Below, piece by piece: positions 18,409 through 27,999 of a stretch of 64,000 nucleotides of DNA; within the stretch, counting starts at the first letter, position 1, and every line of letters begins with the position of its first letter. The translations under genes were made by a program, and so were the position numbers. The notes below the pieces were generated by a model that saw nothing but the letters and a program-made list of their open reading frames with translations, had not been told where the DNA came from and searched no databases. Source of the stretch: Variovorax sp. Sphag1AA (GTDB lineage: Bacteria > Pseudomonadota > Gammaproteobacteria > Burkholderiales > Burkholderiaceae_C); the NCBI RefSeq assembly GCF_014192575.1, contig NZ_JACHYC010000004.1, positions 62,001 through 126,000 of the forward strand, given 5' to 3'.

Positions 18409-19110
18409 ATGAACGATCCTGTCAACACACTCGCCACCTCCGCCGGCTACGGCCAGGCACTGCCCCAGGCGGAGCGTCATCGCGTTCTGCGCAACACCTA
18501 TTGGCTTCTCGCCCTGAGTCTCCTTCCGACGGTTCTCGGCGCGTGGCTCGGGGTTGCTACGGGCATCACCCGCTCGCTCACGGGCGGCGTCGGACTGATC
18601 GTGTTCCTCGCTGGCGCCTATGGCTTCATATTCGCGATCGAGAAGACCAAGAATTCCGGTGCCGGCGTTCCAGTGCTCCTGGGCTTCACGTTCTTCATGG
18701 GCCTGATGCTCTCGCGCCTGATTGCGATGGTGCTCGGATTCAAGAACGGGCCCGAGCTCGTCATGACCGCATTCGGTGGCACTGCCGGCGTGTTCTTTGT
18801 CATGGCGTCCCTCGCGACGGTGGTCAAGCGCGATCTTTCAGGGATGTCCAAGTGGCTGTTTGTCGGCGCCATGGTGTTGATGGTCGGCGCGATCATTAAC
18901 GTCTTCGTCGGTTCGACCGCGGGCATGCTCGCAATTTCGGTCGCGGCGATCGGCATCTTCTCGGCGTACATGCTGTACGACCTCAAGCAGATCATCGACG
19001 GCGGCGAAACCAACTACATCAGCGCGACCCTCGCGCTGTACCTGGATCTGTTCAACGTCTTCCAGAGCCTTCTGTCGCTGCTGGGCATCCTGGGTGGCGA
19101 GCGCGACTGA
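18409..19110 (+). CDS. Bax inhibitor-1/YccA family membrane protein
   Basis: A 233-residue multi-pass inner-membrane protein with about seven hydrophobic helices and the BI-1 family landmarks. These are TYWLLALSLLPTVLGAW near the N-terminus, a long middle helix, IGIFSAYMLYDLKQIIDGG and the closing ALYLDLFNVFQSLLSLLG. E. coli YccA binds and modulates FtsH; others are calcium-leak channels. GGAG precedes the ATG at 18409. Transcribed alone and closed by a terminator before rlmD, which faces it. Confidence 0.93.
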   Translation: MNDPVNTLATSAGYGQALPQAERHRVLRNTYWLLALSLLPTVLGAWLGVATGITRSLTGGVGLIVFLAGAYGFIFAIEKTKNSGAGVPVLLGFTFFMGLMLSRLIAMVLGFKNGPELVMTAFGGTAGVFFVMASLATVVKRDLSGMSKWLFVGAMVLMVGAIINVFVGSTAGMLAISVAAIGIFSAYMLYDLKQIIDGGETNYISATLALYLDLFNVFQSLLSLLGILGGERD

Positions 19111-19132
19111 ACTGAAAGCGCCTCGCTCCACC

Positions 19133-19159
19133 AAAAAAGGGGCCTGACGGACCCTTTTT
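19133..19159. terminator. Terminator between BI-1 gene and rlmD
   Basis: An A-run and GGG pair with CCC and a T-run around an imperfect inner stem (CC/GG with a TGAC loop). It ends at the first base of the minus-strand rlmD stop codon and follows the plus-strand BI-1 gene by 22 nt. Confidence 0.72.
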
Positions 19160-20592
19160 CATGCCAGATCGAACACCGCGATTGACTCGACGTGCGCGGT
19201 GTGCGGAAACATGTTCACCACGCCCGCAAACGTGCATCGATAGCCGGCCTGATGGACCAGCAAACCCGCATCGCGGGCCAGTGTCGACGGATTGCAGCTC
19301 ACATAAACGATGCGCTTGGGCGGCACCCATCCCGCCTTCAGTTCCGGCTGTTGATGCAGGTCCGCCAAGGCCTTCGCCAGCGCGAACGCGCCTTCGCGCG
19401 GCGGATCGACCAACCACTTTTCAGCGGAGCCGTCAGCCACAAGCATTTCAGGCGTCATTTCGAACAGATTGCGTGCGACGAAGCGGGTCGCGGCAAGTTC
19501 GCGCCGAGTCGCCGTGGCGGGACGGTTCCGTTCGAAATTGTCTGTCGCACGAGCCACCAGCGTGTCGCTGCCTTCGATGCCCAACACTTCGGCCGCCCGA
19601 CTCGCGAGCGGTAGCGTGAAGTTGCCCAGCCCGCAGAACCAGTCGATGACCCGTTCGTCCGGTTGGACGTCGAGCAACCGGAGCGCCCGACTGACGAGCA
19701 CCCGATTGATGTGCGGATTGACCTGGGTGAAATCCGTCGGCTTGAACGGCATTCTGACGCCGAACTCGGGCAATTCATAAGCCAGCCCCGCGCCGCCTTC
19801 CTCGAGCAACTTGACGGTGTCCGGCCCCTTGGCCTGCAGCCACCATTGCACGCCCTCGTGCTGCACCGCGAATGCCTTCAGGCGATCAATGTCCGCACCC
19901 GACAGGGGCTCCAGATGTCGCAGCACGAGTGCAATCACTCCCAGACCAAGCCCATCCGTCGCATCGCCGCATGCGAGTTCGATCTGCGGACAGGTATCGC
20001 GCGCATCCAACGAACCGATCAGCTCACGCAGCGGCATCAGCATGTCGCTGACCTGCCGCGGCAGCACTGGGCATACCTTCATGTCCGCCAGATAGCGGCT
20101 CTTGCGCTCATGGAAGCCGATGAGCACCGTCCCCTTCTTGATCACATGTCGCACCGAAAGGCGCGCGCGATACCGGTAGTGCCATGCCGGCCCTTCAAGC
20201 GGACGCAGGATGCTCTCAGGCCGGACTTTGCCGAGGTGCCAAAGGTTGTCCTCCAACGCCCGTTGCTTCACGGCCACTTGCGCAGCGGCATCGAGGTGCT
20301 GCATCTTGCAGCCACCGCAGGCACCGGCATGCAAGCCGAAGTGCGGACAACCAGGCCGCACGCGCTGGGACGACTCGCGGCCGATCTTCGTGACCGTGCC
20401 CTGCTCCCAGTTGTTCTTCTTGCGGTGCACATTGAGTTGCACCTGCTCGAAGGGCAATGCGCCTTCGATGAAGACGACCATTCCGTTTGCCTTGTGCGCT
20501 ACGCCCTGCGCATCGAGATCGAGCGATTCGACCTGCAGCCATTCATCGTTGGAGCGCTGTTGCTCCTCGTTCTTCACTTTCGAATCCGTCAT
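19159..20592 (-). CDS. rlmD: 23S rRNA (uracil-1939-C5)-methyltransferase
   Basis: A 477-residue RlmD/RumA. The N-terminal TRAM domain ([26 protein letters not shown]) is followed by iron-sulfur cysteines ([15 protein letters not shown]) and a SAM-binding Rossmann domain. The latter has [14 protein letters not shown], the DPPREGA motif and the nucleophile in [12 protein letters not shown]. It methylates U1939 of 23S rRNA. It lies 38 bp downstream of rpoS on the same strand, at the end of the surE-pcm-nlpD-rpoS string. Confidence 0.96.
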   Translation of the reverse strand: MTDSKVKNEEQQRSNDEWLQVESLDLDAQGVAHKANGMVVFIEGALPFEQVQLNVHRKKNNWEQGTVTKIGRESSQRVRPGCPHFGLHAGACGGCKMQHLDAAAQVAVKQRALEDNLWHLGKVRPESILRPLEGPAWHYRYRARLSVRHVIKKGTVLIGFHERKSRYLADMKVCPVLPRQVSDMLMPLRELIGSLDARDTCPQIELACGDATDGLGLGVIALVLRHLEPLSGADIDRLKAFAVQHEGVQWWLQAKGPDTVKLLEEGGAGLAYELPEFGVRMPFKPTDFTQVNPHINRVLVSRALRLLDVQPDERVIDWFCGLGNFTLPLASRAAEVLGIEGSDTLVARATDNFERNRPATATRRELAATRFVARNLFEMTPEMLVADGSAEKWLVDPPREGAFALAKALADLHQQPELKAGWVPPKRIVYVSCNPSTLARDAGLLVHQAGYRCTFAGVVNMFPHTAHVESIAVFDLA

Positions 20593-20630
20593 TCCCCGAT
20601 TGTCTCAGGCAGCGCGCCCGAGTCCGGAGC

Positions 20631-21674
20631 TCACAGAAGAGCGTCGCGCTGTACGCCGGCCCGCGCCAACTGCCGTCGCATCTTGGCAAGCGCCTCGTTC
20701 TGAATCTGCCGTACCCGCTCGCGCGTCAGACCAAGGCGAACGCTCAACACCTCGAGCGTTTCAGGATCGCGGTCATGCAGACCGTAGCGGCCTTCGAGCA
20801 CCTCGCGTTCACGCTCGGTGAGAGCCAGGATCCAATGATCGAGGAGCCGCTCGATCTCATGCGTCTGCGTGACCCCGGTGGGATCGCCCCCCTCATCGTC
20901 CGACGCCACCGTGTCGGCGAGCGTGAAGCTGTCTTCACCACGATCACTGCCGGCGTCCAGCGAACGCGGCGCCTCTGCGAGCGCCAGAAGATCAGCCACT
21001 TCCTGGACTTCGCGGCCCAGCAACGCGGCAACATCTTCGACGCGAATGCCGTCAGGTCGACGGGCCAAGAACTCGGGATCACCCTCCAGCGTCCGACGTG
21101 CGCGCATCACTTGCTGCAGTTCGCGCACGACATGAACCGGCAGACGGATCGCGCGCGCCTGCATCATCGCGGCACGTTCGATCGATTGCCGGATCCACCA
21201 GGTCGCGTAGGTGGAAAAGCGGAACCCCCGCTCCGGCTCAAACTTGTTGATCGCATGCATCAGCCCGAGGTTGCCTTCCTCGATCAGATCCGCCATCGGT
21301 ACGCCGCGACCGAGATAGCCCTTGGCGATGTTCACGACGAGGCGAAGGTTGTGCTCGATCATGGACTGCCGCGCGGCGAAGTCCCCGCCCCGCGCAGCGC
21401 ACGCGGTTCGATACTCCTCCTCGGGAGTGAACAGCTCGGTCCGGCGAATTTCACGCAGGTAAAGCGTGAGCGAATCGCCGCTCTCACCCGAAAGGTCGAC
21501 AGCGACCGCGCTTCGCAGGTTCTCGTCGCGCCCGTCGCTTGCTACGCCGTCGATCGGATCGTGGGCGTTCGTGTTCCCGGATTCACCAGCGTGTCCGAAT
21601 TCGTGAGCCGATGTTCCGCCGTTACCCGCCGCTCGCCGCACGACCGGAGTGCGATAAGGGCGAGAGTTGGCCAT
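20631..21674 (-). CDS. rpoS: RNA polymerase sigma factor RpoS
   Basis: A 347-residue sigma-70 family factor with region 1.2 ([22 protein letters not shown]), region 2 ([35 protein letters not shown]), region 3 and region 4 ([33 protein letters not shown]). The upstream order surE-pcm-nlpD identifies it as the stationary-phase/general-stress sigma factor rather than another group 2 sigma. It has an N-terminal extension of about 55 polar residues. nlpD ends 6 bp before the start codon, so an internal nlpD promoter may also drive it, as in E. coli. Confidence 0.95.
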   Translation of the reverse strand: MANSRPYRTPVVRRAAGNGGTSAHEFGHAGESGNTNAHDPIDGVASDGRDENLRSAVAVDLSGESGDSLTLYLREIRRTELFTPEEEYRTACAARGGDFAARQSMIEHNLRLVVNIAKGYLGRGVPMADLIEEGNLGLMHAINKFEPERGFRFSTYATWWIRQSIERAAMMQARAIRLPVHVVRELQQVMRARRTLEGDPEFLARRPDGIRVEDVAALLGREVQEVADLLALAEAPRSLDAGSDRGEDSFTLADTVASDDEGGDPTGVTQTHEIERLLDHWILALTEREREVLEGRYGLHDRDPETLEVLSVRLGLTRERVRQIQNEALAKMRRQLARAGVQRDALL

Positions 21675-21680
21675 GGCACG

Positions 21681-22637
21681 TTAGCGTGGCGGCAGGTACC
21701 GAGCCGGGTCGACCGGCTTGCCCTGACGGCGTATTTCGAAGTGCAGCTTGACGCGGTCAGCGTCGCTGTTGCCCATCTCGGCAATCTTCTGTCCCTTCTG
21801 CACGGACTGGTCCTCCTTGACCAACAGCGTACGGTTGTGCGCGTAAGCGGTCAGATAGGTGTTGTTGTGCTTCAGGATGATGAGATTGCCGTAGCCCCTC
21901 AAGCCGGCGCCGGCGTAGACCACGCGACCATCTGCAGCCGCGAGAACCGAATCGCCGGCCTTGCCGCTGATGTCGAGGCCCTTGTTCTTGGCCTCGTCGA
22001 AGCCCGCGATCAAGGTACCTTGCGCAGGCCAGATCCAACCCACATCCTCGTCACCCGATGCCGATGCTGCGGGCGGAGTCGGCGATGCGGTCACAGGCGC
22101 GGGCGGCTTGGCGGTGCCATTTGTGGTCGCATTGGCAGACGACGCAGCCGCGGCAGCCGTGGCGGGTGCGACGATTGGTTGCGTCACCGGTCGGGAGGCG
22201 GCGCCAGATGCCTCCGTGGTCGATGCGACCGGCGGTGCCAACGGCGCCGCTGCCCCACCCACAGGCGGGATCACACGCAACACCTGTCCCACTTCGATAA
22301 GGTCAGGGTTGTCGAGATTGTTCCACTTCGCGATGTTCTGCCAGCTCTGGCCTGTCTCCGCACCAATACGGCGAATCGTGTCGCCGGGTCGCACCGCGTA
22401 GTAGCCGGGCTTGCCGTAGTTTTCGATGCCTGGCAGCGGCTTGCCCGACGGATCGGTGGTAATCGGGGGCACACCGATCCCAGGTTGGACGCTCGTTGTG
22501 CCAGCAGCAGGCGCGCGTGTCATCGCGCCGCGATCCTCGACAGGCACCGGTCCGCTCGGCGTTGAACATCCCACAATCACGAGCGCAACTGCCAGCGTCA
22601 TGCCGGCAAGCCAGCCCCGATTGCCAATACCCTGCAT
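21681..22637 (-). CDS. nlpD: NlpD-type lipoprotein: LysM plus degenerate LytM (M23) domain
   Basis: A 318-residue lipoprotein with signal peptide and lipobox VIVGC. A LysM domain (YYAVRPGDTIRRIGAETGQSW) is followed by a Ala/Thr/Pro-rich linker and a C-terminal LytM fold (YGNLIILKHNNTYLTAYAHN). The catalytic HxxxD and HxH zinc motifs of active M23 endopeptidases are not intact (GLDISGKAGD, KLHFEIRR), which matches NlpD-type amidase activators acting at the division septum. The ATG at 22637 has GGAAG upstream; a TTG at 22652 would overlap pcm. Confidence 0.93.
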   Translation of the reverse strand: MQGIGNRGWLAGMTLAVALVIVGCSTPSGPVPVEDRGAMTRAPAAGTTSVQPGIGVPPITTDPSGKPLPGIENYGKPGYYAVRPGDTIRRIGAETGQSWQNIAKWNNLDNPDLIEVGQVLRVIPPVGGAAAPLAPPVASTTEASGAASRPVTQPIVAPATAAAAASSANATTNGTAKPPAPVTASPTPPAASASGDEDVGWIWPAQGTLIAGFDEAKNKGLDISGKAGDSVLAAADGRVVYAGAGLRGYGNLIILKHNNTYLTAYAHNRTLLVKEDQSVQKGQKIAEMGNSDADRVKLHFEIRRQGKPVDPARYLPPR

Positions 22638-22648
22638 GTGTTCTTCCT

Positions 22649-23422
22649 TCAAGCAATTCCCGATTTTAGGGGGACAAAGTGAACCGCCTCAAGAACGCGG
22701 CGCTCGATTCCACGTGCGGTTTTGTCAATGACAACGAGGGCTTGTCCGCCGGTCGATGATCGGGTCGGTGCGACGATCCTGCCGCCCACGGCGAGTTGTG
22801 CGACCCACGCTTCGGGCACTGCCTCTCCGCCTGCTGCAGCGATGATGCCGGCGTACGGCGCGCCCTTGGCGTAGCCGACCATTCCATCTCCCAACAAGAG
22901 GTGAACGGTCGCGAGACGAAACGGCCGCAGATTCGCGCGCGCACGCTCGTGAAGCCCTCGCAGTCGCTCGATGCTGTAGACCTCGCTCGCCACATGACTC
23001 AGCACTGCAGCCTGATAGCCGCAGCCCGTGCCGATCTCGAGGACGCGACCCAATCGATCGGCCGGTTTGTTCGCGAGCGAAGGCGCTCCGAGCAACAGCT
23101 CGATCATGCGCGCAACCACGTTCGGCTTTGAGATGGTCTGCCCCAGTCCGATCGGCAGGCTGGTGTCTTCGTAGGCCTGATTGACCAGCGCACTATCGAC
23201 AAACATGTGTCGCTCGACCGTGCCCATTGCCCGTAGCACGCGCCCATCGGCGATGCCTTGAGCAGCAAGGCGTTGCACCATGCGCGCGCGCACAGCATCC
23301 GATGCCATGGATGGTGTCGCGTGCACCGTGGGTCTCGCGGGCGTTGGCGAAGTCCGTCCGCGAACTGCCGGAGGTGCCCCGGTCGTCAGCCGCGCCGGGA
23401 ATCCAGGACGTTGGCCTGCCAT
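22649..23422 (-). CDS. pcm: Protein-L-isoaspartate O-methyltransferase
   Basis: A 257-residue SAM-dependent methyltransferase that starts repair of isoaspartyl damage. It contains MFVDSALVNQAYEDTSLPIGLGQTIS, SAM motif I LEIGTGCGYQAAVL, post I YSIERLRGLHERAR, and IIAAAGGEAVPEAW. A Pro/Ala/Arg-rich leader of about 40 residues precedes the domain. I start at the ATG at 23422, one base after the surE stop (TGACATG). An ATG at 23479 overlapping surE by 56 bp is possible. Next in line is nlpD, 11 bp on. Confidence 0.93.
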   Translation of the reverse strand: MAGQRPGFPARLTTGAPPAVRGRTSPTPARPTVHATPSMASDAVRARMVQRLAAQGIADGRVLRAMGTVERHMFVDSALVNQAYEDTSLPIGLGQTISKPNVVARMIELLLGAPSLANKPADRLGRVLEIGTGCGYQAAVLSHVASEVYSIERLRGLHERARANLRPFRLATVHLLLGDGMVGYAKGAPYAGIIAAAGGEAVPEAWVAQLAVGGRIVAPTRSSTGGQALVVIDKTARGIERRVLEAVHFVPLKSGIA

Positions 23423-23423
23423 G

Positions 23424-24188
23424 TCAGGAAGACTCGCCGAGTCTCGCCACCGTGTCTCGCCAGTTGCCCAGACAGGCATGGTCGGTCAGGTCGATCTGCA
23501 ATGGCGTCAATGCGACATGGCCCGCCGCCGTCGCATGGAAGTCGGTGCCCTCTCCACTGTCCTTGGCGCCACCTGCGCCGGCGATCCAATACATGGTCTC
23601 GCCGCGCGGGCTATCCTGGGTGATCACTTTCTCGGCGGCATGACGGCGGCCGAGCCTGCACACCTTCACCGGCTTCAACTCTTCGAATGGCAGGTTGGGG
23701 ATGTTGACGTTGAGCAGGAATGCAGGGCCGCCGATCATCTTCTCGCGTTTGATCTGCTGGACGAGTCTTCTGGCTGCACGGGCGGCCGCATCGATGTGCG
23801 CCCAACCCTTTTCGATCTGGGAGAAGGCAATGGCAGGAATGCCGAACAGATAGGCCTCCATCGCCGCACCGACGGTGCCAGAGTAGATCGTGTCGTCACC
23901 CATATTGGCGCCGTTGTTGATGCCCGAAACCACAAGGTCCGGTTTGTAGTCAAGCAAGCCCTTCAGGGCGATGTGCACGCAATCCGCCGGCGTACCGGTC
24001 ACATAGCGAAAACCGTTGTGCGCGGCATGCACGTATAGCGGCGCAGCAAGCGTCAGTGCGTTGGACTTGGCGCTGTTGTTGTGCTCGGGTGCGACCACCT
24101 CGACGTCAGCCACATCCTTCAATGCGTCGTGCAGCGCCACGATGCCTGGAGCCTGGTAACCGTCGTCGTTCGAAATAAGTATCTTCAT
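23424..24188 (-). CDS. surE: 5'/3'-nucleotidase SurE
   Basis: A 254-residue metal-dependent nucleotidase/exopolyphosphatase active in stationary-phase survival. The start MKILISNDDGYQAPGI carries the paired Asp metal ligands. SGINNGANMGDDTIYSGTVGAA supplies the rest of the site, and NVNIPN follows. The ATG at 24188 is fixed by the family N-terminus. It leads the surE-pcm-nlpD-rpoS-rlmD string and is divergent from the quinone-oxidoreductase gene. Confidence 0.97.
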   Translation of the reverse strand: MKILISNDDGYQAPGIVALHDALKDVADVEVVAPEHNNSAKSNALTLAAPLYVHAAHNGFRYVTGTPADCVHIALKGLLDYKPDLVVSGINNGANMGDDTIYSGTVGAAMEAYLFGIPAIAFSQIEKGWAHIDAAARAARRLVQQIKREKMIGGPAFLLNVNIPNLPFEELKPVKVCRLGRRHAAEKVITQDSPRGETMYWIAGAGGAKDSGEGTDFHATAAGHVALTPLQIDLTDHACLGNWRDTVARLGESS

Positions 24189-24319
24189 GGGCGTCTGGAA
24201 GTCCGAAAGATTGTAGGCGGCAGGTGCGTCGCGGCTGGGACAACAGCGCCCTTGCCCGAGGCCTATCATGGCCCGCTCTCTCAATCATCACCCCCGCCTC
24301 ATCTACAGGAGACACGAGC

Positions 24320-25306
24320 ATGCATGCATGGCTCTGCGAAAACCCCGTCGGCGTCGATGCGCTGACATGGAAAGAACTGCCGACACCACAGCCAGGCCCC
24401 GGCCAGGTCCTGGTCGAAATCAAGGCAGCGAGCCTGAACTTTCCCGATCTTCTGATCGTCCAGAACAAGTACCAGATCAAGCCCCCGCTGCCGTTCGTGC
24501 CAGGATCTGAATATGCCGGCGTGGTCGCGGCGGTCGGCGAAGGCGTCAAGAACCTGCGCGTGGGTCAGAACGTCGCCTGTCTTTCCGGCACTGGCGGCTT
24601 TGGCACTCACACGCTCGCACCAGCGGCCCTGTGCATGCCATTGCCCGACGGATTTGGTCATGTCGATGCGGCTGCATTCATCATGATTTACGCGACGTCA
24701 TGGCATGCGCTGATGGATCGCGCCCAATTGAAGGCCGGTGAAACCGTCCTGGTTCTCGGCGCCGCAGGTGGCGTCGGCACGGCTGCAATTCAGATTGCAA
24801 AAGCGGCCGGCGCCAAGGTGATCGCCGCGGCCTCCACCGATGAGAAATGCGAGCTTTGCAAGTCCATTGGCGCAGATGCGACGATCAACTACACGACCCA
24901 CGGTCTTCCCAATGCATTCCGCGATGCAGTCAAGGCCGCGACCGACGGCAAAGGACCCGATGTGATTTACGACCCGGTCGGCGGCGAATTCGCCGAGCCC
25001 GCATTCCGGTCGATTGGATGGCGCGGCCGCTATCTTGTCGTCGGTTTCGCTGCAGGCCCCATTCCCTCGCTGCCGCTGAATTTGGCGCTTCTCAAAGGCG
25101 CCTCGCTGGTCGGCGTGTTCTGGGGAGATTTCGCCAAGCGCGAACCCAAGGCGAATGCGCATATGATGGCCGAATTGGCCAAATGGTATGGCGAGGGAAA
25201 GATCAAGCCGGTGATCGACAGCACCATGCCTATGGCGGACCTGAAGGCTGCCTACGCGCACATGGGCTCGCGCGGCGTGAAGGGCAAGCTGGTCCTCGTC
25301 AACTGA
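24320..25306 (+). CDS. NADPH:quinone oxidoreductase family protein
   Basis: A 328-residue zinc-free medium-chain reductase of the quinone oxidoreductase group. The GroES-like N-terminal part (LVEIKAASLNFPDLLIVQNKYQ, VPGSEYAGVVAAVGEGV) is followed by the NADPH-binding GAAGGVGTAAIQIAKAAGA and the C-terminal DLKAAYAHMGSRGVKGKLVL. No structural or catalytic zinc ligands are evident. The substrate (quinone, enal or acyl-CoA) cannot be assigned. AGGAG lies before the ATG at 24320. A single gene closed by a strong terminator. Confidence 0.9.
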   Translation: MHAWLCENPVGVDALTWKELPTPQPGPGQVLVEIKAASLNFPDLLIVQNKYQIKPPLPFVPGSEYAGVVAAVGEGVKNLRVGQNVACLSGTGGFGTHTLAPAALCMPLPDGFGHVDAAAFIMIYATSWHALMDRAQLKAGETVLVLGAAGGVGTAAIQIAKAAGAKVIAAASTDEKCELCKSIGADATINYTTHGLPNAFRDAVKAATDGKGPDVIYDPVGGEFAEPAFRSIGWRGRYLVVGFAAGPIPSLPLNLALLKGASLVGVFWGDFAKREPKANAHMMAELAKWYGEGKIKPVIDSTMPMADLKAAYAHMGSRGVKGKLVLVN

Positions 25307-25327
25307 GGCGCAGCGCGACAAGCCAAC

Positions 25328-25356
25328 AAAAAAGCCCGCGAATCGCGGGCTTTTTT
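25328..25356. terminator. Bidirectional terminator after quinone oxidoreductase gene
   Basis: AAAAAAGCCCGCG and CGCGGGCTTTTTT form a perfect stem around AAT. It closes the plus-strand reductase gene and the minus-strand H-NS-like gene that faces it. Confidence 0.92.
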
Positions 25357-25371
25357 ACTGAAGACCAGGGG

Positions 25372-25710
25372 TTACTTGATTTCGAAGTCCGACAGCGATT
25401 TCCCCGCAGCCAGCGCTTCCGTTACCCAGCGCGGCTTGCGACCACGGCCACCAGACCATGTCTCTCCTGTCGGGCTGCGGTACTTTGCAGCTGCCTTTGC
25501 AGGAGCCGCGACCACATTCCTTCTGCCGCCACGCGCCGCAAGTTTCAGATCGGAGGCAGTCAAACCGTATTCCGCGATCTTCCTGCGTACTTCCTCGATC
25601 ACACCAGCCCGCTCTTGATTCCTGAGCTCTTCGGCTTGCTTGCGCAATTGCGCAATCTGCTCGTCGTGCTTCTTGATCTGGGAATTGATGTCGGCAAGGG
25701 TTGAGGCCAT
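25372..25710 (-). CDS. H-NS family histone-like protein
   Basis: A 112-residue nucleoid protein. The N-terminal coiled-coil oligomerisation region (LADINSQIKKHDEQIAQLRKQ) is followed by an Ala/Lys linker and the C-terminal DNA-binding domain (YRSPTGETWSGGRGRKPRW). The latter has the RGRKP AT-hook-like core typical of short betaproteobacterial H-NS proteins. GGAGG before the ATG at 25710 sets the start; the longer frame to 25821 would run through a terminator. Expected role: silencing of AT-rich DNA. Confidence 0.92.
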   Translation of the reverse strand: MASTLADINSQIKKHDEQIAQLRKQAEELRNQERAGVIEEVRRKIAEYGLTASDLKLAARGGRRNVVAAPAKAAAKYRSPTGETWSGGRGRKPRWVTEALAAGKSLSDFEIK

Positions 25711-25780
25711 CGGTGCTAATCCTCCGAATTGGAAAGCAAAAATTTTAATTGAGATTCCAATTACAGCAACCGAGACGCGC

Positions 25781-25815
25781 AAAAAAAAGCGCCGACCCAA
25801 GGGTCGGCGCTTTTT
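25781..25815 (-). terminator. Terminator downstream of tRNA-His
   Basis: AAGCGCCGACCC and GGGTCGGCGCTT form a perfect stem around AA, with a run of A on the left that becomes a T-run on the minus strand. It lies 14 nt past the tRNA-His 3' end and upstream of the H-NS-like gene. Confidence 0.9.
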
Positions 25816-25828
25816 GATCAATGCAGTT

Positions 25829-25905
25829 TGGGGTGGCTGATGGGACTCGAACCCACGACGACCAGAATCACAATCTGGGACTCTACCAACTGAGCTACAG
25901 CCACC
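25829..25905 (-). tRNA. tRNA-His (anticodon GTG)
   Basis: The minus strand folds as a cloverleaf. The acceptor starts GGTGGC with the extra 5' G typical of tRNA-His. The D-arm is AGCTCAGTTGGTAGAG, the anticodon stem-loop is CCAGA-TTGTGAT-TCTGG with anticodon GTG, and the T-arm is GTGGGTTCGAGTCCCAT. CCA is encoded. It lies between ppiD and an H-NS-like gene, all on the minus strand. Confidence 0.97.
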
Positions 25906-25934
25906 GCAGAGCCCGCAATTGTAGCGTGAAAAAG

Positions 25935-27848
25935 CTACCTTTCGGCGCCGATCGCAGAATCAGATGGCTTCGGGACCAAGATTTCGGCCTTGAAGCGGTT
26001 CTTCAGCATGTCGTAGTAGGCGGCCGTCTCGGCGGCTCCCACAGCTTGCCCGAACTGTTCACCTTCCTGCTTGGCCACCTCCGGCGCGGGCGGCGTGCGC
26101 GGCACGTTCTTCACGACCCGCACGACGGCGAAGCCTTGGGCGCCCAGGTCGGCACCGACCAGCGCGGGCAACTTGGCACCGTCGGCCCGCAGCGCAGCCT
26201 CGATCACTTGCGGCGGTTGCGCCTGCGGCTCAAGCCGCGAGACCGTGACAGGAGAACCGAATGCGGCACCAGCCGGATCGGCCTGCCAAGCCTTGAGCTT
26301 GGCCGCCCCCTCCGCCTTCGCAAGGGCCGCCGAACGCTCAGCGACGAGCTGTGCGCGGACCTTTTCCTTGACTTCATCGAACGGCATTGCGCGCGCCGGC
26401 GAGTACTGCGTGACCCGGCCGGCCGCGAGCTGGTTCGCCCCGACCTCGATGGCCTCAGTGTTGTGCTTGCGCTCCAGCGAATCGGGCGCAAAAAGCGCGT
26501 TCAGGAAATTCCGGTTTGCCAGGGGGCCGGCAGCGCCCGGCGTAGGCACGCGTCGAACGTTGGTCGCCGTCTGGATGGTGAGGTTCAGCTTCTCCGCTGC
26601 CGGCTTCAGGCTGTCGGGCTGCTGATAGACGATATCGGTGAACGTTTCGGCCGCCTTGGCGAACTCCTGGGTCGCCTGTTGGCTCCGGACTTCGTTCTCG
26701 ATCGTCGCACGGACCTTCTCGAACGGCGGCACAACTGCCGGCTTGATGTCACTCAAGTGAATGATGTGAAAGCCGAATTCGGATTCGACAACGTTGCTGA
26801 TCTCACCCTTCTTGAGTGCGAACAACGCGTCCTCGAAAGGCTTGACCATGGCGCCGCGCGTCACGAAGTCGAGGTCACCGCCCTTCTCTGCGGAGACGGG
26901 ATCCTGCGAATTCTTGCGCGCCACGTCCGCGAAGGTGGCAGGCGCCTTGCGAACTTCGGCGAGCAGTTCCTCTGCCTTTGCGCGAGCCTTCTCGCGGTCG
27001 GCGGCGGGTGCGCCTGCAGGAACGGCAATCAGGATATGGCTTGCGCGACGCTCTTCCTTGCTACCGAAGCGGGCGCTGTTCTGGTCGTAGTAGCTGCGCA
27101 GATCCGCATCGCTGATCGCGATGTTCTTCTTGGCTGCTTCGAGATCAAGCAGCAGGTATTCGACATTCGCTTCTTCCGGCGCCTGGAACTGCGCGGAATG
27201 ATCCTTGTAGAAAGTCTGCAGATCTTCGTCGGTGACATTGACCTTGGAAGCGAAATCGGCCGGCTTGAAAAGCGCCACCTGGATCTCGCGACGGTCATAG
27301 AAAGCATTGAGCGTTGCAGCGGCTTGTGCGGCGCTCGCGAACGCAGTCCCGGAAATCCCGAGCGACACCTGCTGCGTCGCAAGCTCTGCGCGAATCGCGG
27401 CTTCGTATTGTTCCGGCGTGCGGCCGGTGGCCCGCATGAAGCCTTCGCGATCGAACTTGCCGTCAGGCGTCCGGAAGGCGGCGAGCCCGGTATTTTCCGC
27501 AAAGAGACGCGCAAGCCGTTCTTCGGAAACCGTCATGTTCGACTTCGCGGCGGCGGCTGCCAGCACGCGATCGCGAACCATGCGCTCCAGCGTGGCATAG
27601 CGCGCGGCGTCCGAATCGAGCATGGCGGGCTCGATGTTCGGCGCCTGCTGGCGGATGCGATCGACCTCGTTGCGGTGCTGTTGCTCCCACTCCGGGCGCG
27701 TGATGTCGGCGCCATCCACGCGCGCCACTTTCTCGGCCTTGCCGCTTCCCTCGTAGCGATTGACGCCGAACAGCACGAACGAAGGAATGATCAGCAAGAA
27801 CAAGAACCCCATGATGATCTTGTTGTACTTGCGGAAGGAATCAAACAT
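25935..27848 (-). CDS. ppiD: Periplasmic folding chaperone PpiD-like (SurA_N/PpiC domains)
   Basis: A 637-residue inner-membrane-anchored periplasmic protein. One N-terminal membrane helix (IIMGFLFLLIIPSFVLFGV, about 11-30) is followed by a SurA-like chaperone region. A parvulin domain around residues 225-325 then follows (RRASHILIA, SQDPVSAEKGGDLDFV, EFGFHIIHLSDI), and a long C-terminal chaperone arm closes it. PpiD works near the Sec translocon on newly exported proteins. It is flanked by tRNA-Val upstream and tRNA-His downstream on the same strand. Confidence 0.93.
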   Translation of the reverse strand: MFDSFRKYNKIIMGFLFLLIIPSFVLFGVNRYEGSGKAEKVARVDGADITRPEWEQQHRNEVDRIRQQAPNIEPAMLDSDAARYATLERMVRDRVLAAAAAKSNMTVSEERLARLFAENTGLAAFRTPDGKFDREGFMRATGRTPEQYEAAIRAELATQQVSLGISGTAFASAAQAAATLNAFYDRREIQVALFKPADFASKVNVTDEDLQTFYKDHSAQFQAPEEANVEYLLLDLEAAKKNIAISDADLRSYYDQNSARFGSKEERRASHILIAVPAGAPAADREKARAKAEELLAEVRKAPATFADVARKNSQDPVSAEKGGDLDFVTRGAMVKPFEDALFALKKGEISNVVESEFGFHIIHLSDIKPAVVPPFEKVRATIENEVRSQQATQEFAKAAETFTDIVYQQPDSLKPAAEKLNLTIQTATNVRRVPTPGAAGPLANRNFLNALFAPDSLERKHNTEAIEVGANQLAAGRVTQYSPARAMPFDEVKEKVRAQLVAERSAALAKAEGAAKLKAWQADPAGAAFGSPVTVSRLEPQAQPPQVIEAALRADGAKLPALVGADLGAQGFAVVRVVKNVPRTPPAPEVAKQEGEQFGQAVGAAETAAYYDMLKNRFKAEILVPKPSDSAIGAER

Positions 27849-27886
27849 GCTGGAGCACTCTCTTTGACGGATTGCGAAACGGCAAC

Positions 27887-27915
27887 AAAAAAGGCGAACG
27901 CTTTGTTCGCCTTTT
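27887..27915 (-). terminator. Terminator between tRNA-Val and ppiD
   Basis: AAAAGGCGAAC and GTTCGCCTTTT form a stem around a 5-nt loop, with A-rich sequence on the left giving a T-run on the minus strand. It ends nine bases past the 3' end of tRNA-Val. Confidence 0.85.
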
Positions 27916-27923
27916 GTGTCGGG

Positions 27924-27999
27924 TGGTGGGTGCTGAGGGGTTCGAACCCCCGACCTACGCCTTGTAAGGGCGCCGCTCTACCAGCTGAGCTAAGCACCC
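27924..27999 (-). tRNA. tRNA-Val (anticodon TAC)
   Basis: A minus-strand cloverleaf beginning GGGTGCTTAGCTCAG with anticodon arm GCGCC-CTTACAA-GGCGT (anticodon TAC), T-arm with GGGGGTTCGAACCCC, and encoded ACCA end. It lies between hupB and ppiD. Confidence 0.97.

Noticed and set aside
20487-22565. 692-codon plus-strand open frame opposite rpoS and nlpD
   Set aside because: It is antisense to two unmistakable genes, is rich in Arg/His typical of GC-rich shadow frames, and has no family motif or ribosome site.
22649-23479. pcm start at 23479
   Set aside because: It would overlap surE by 56 bp; the ATG at 23422 sits one base after the surE stop. Not excluded, only less likely.
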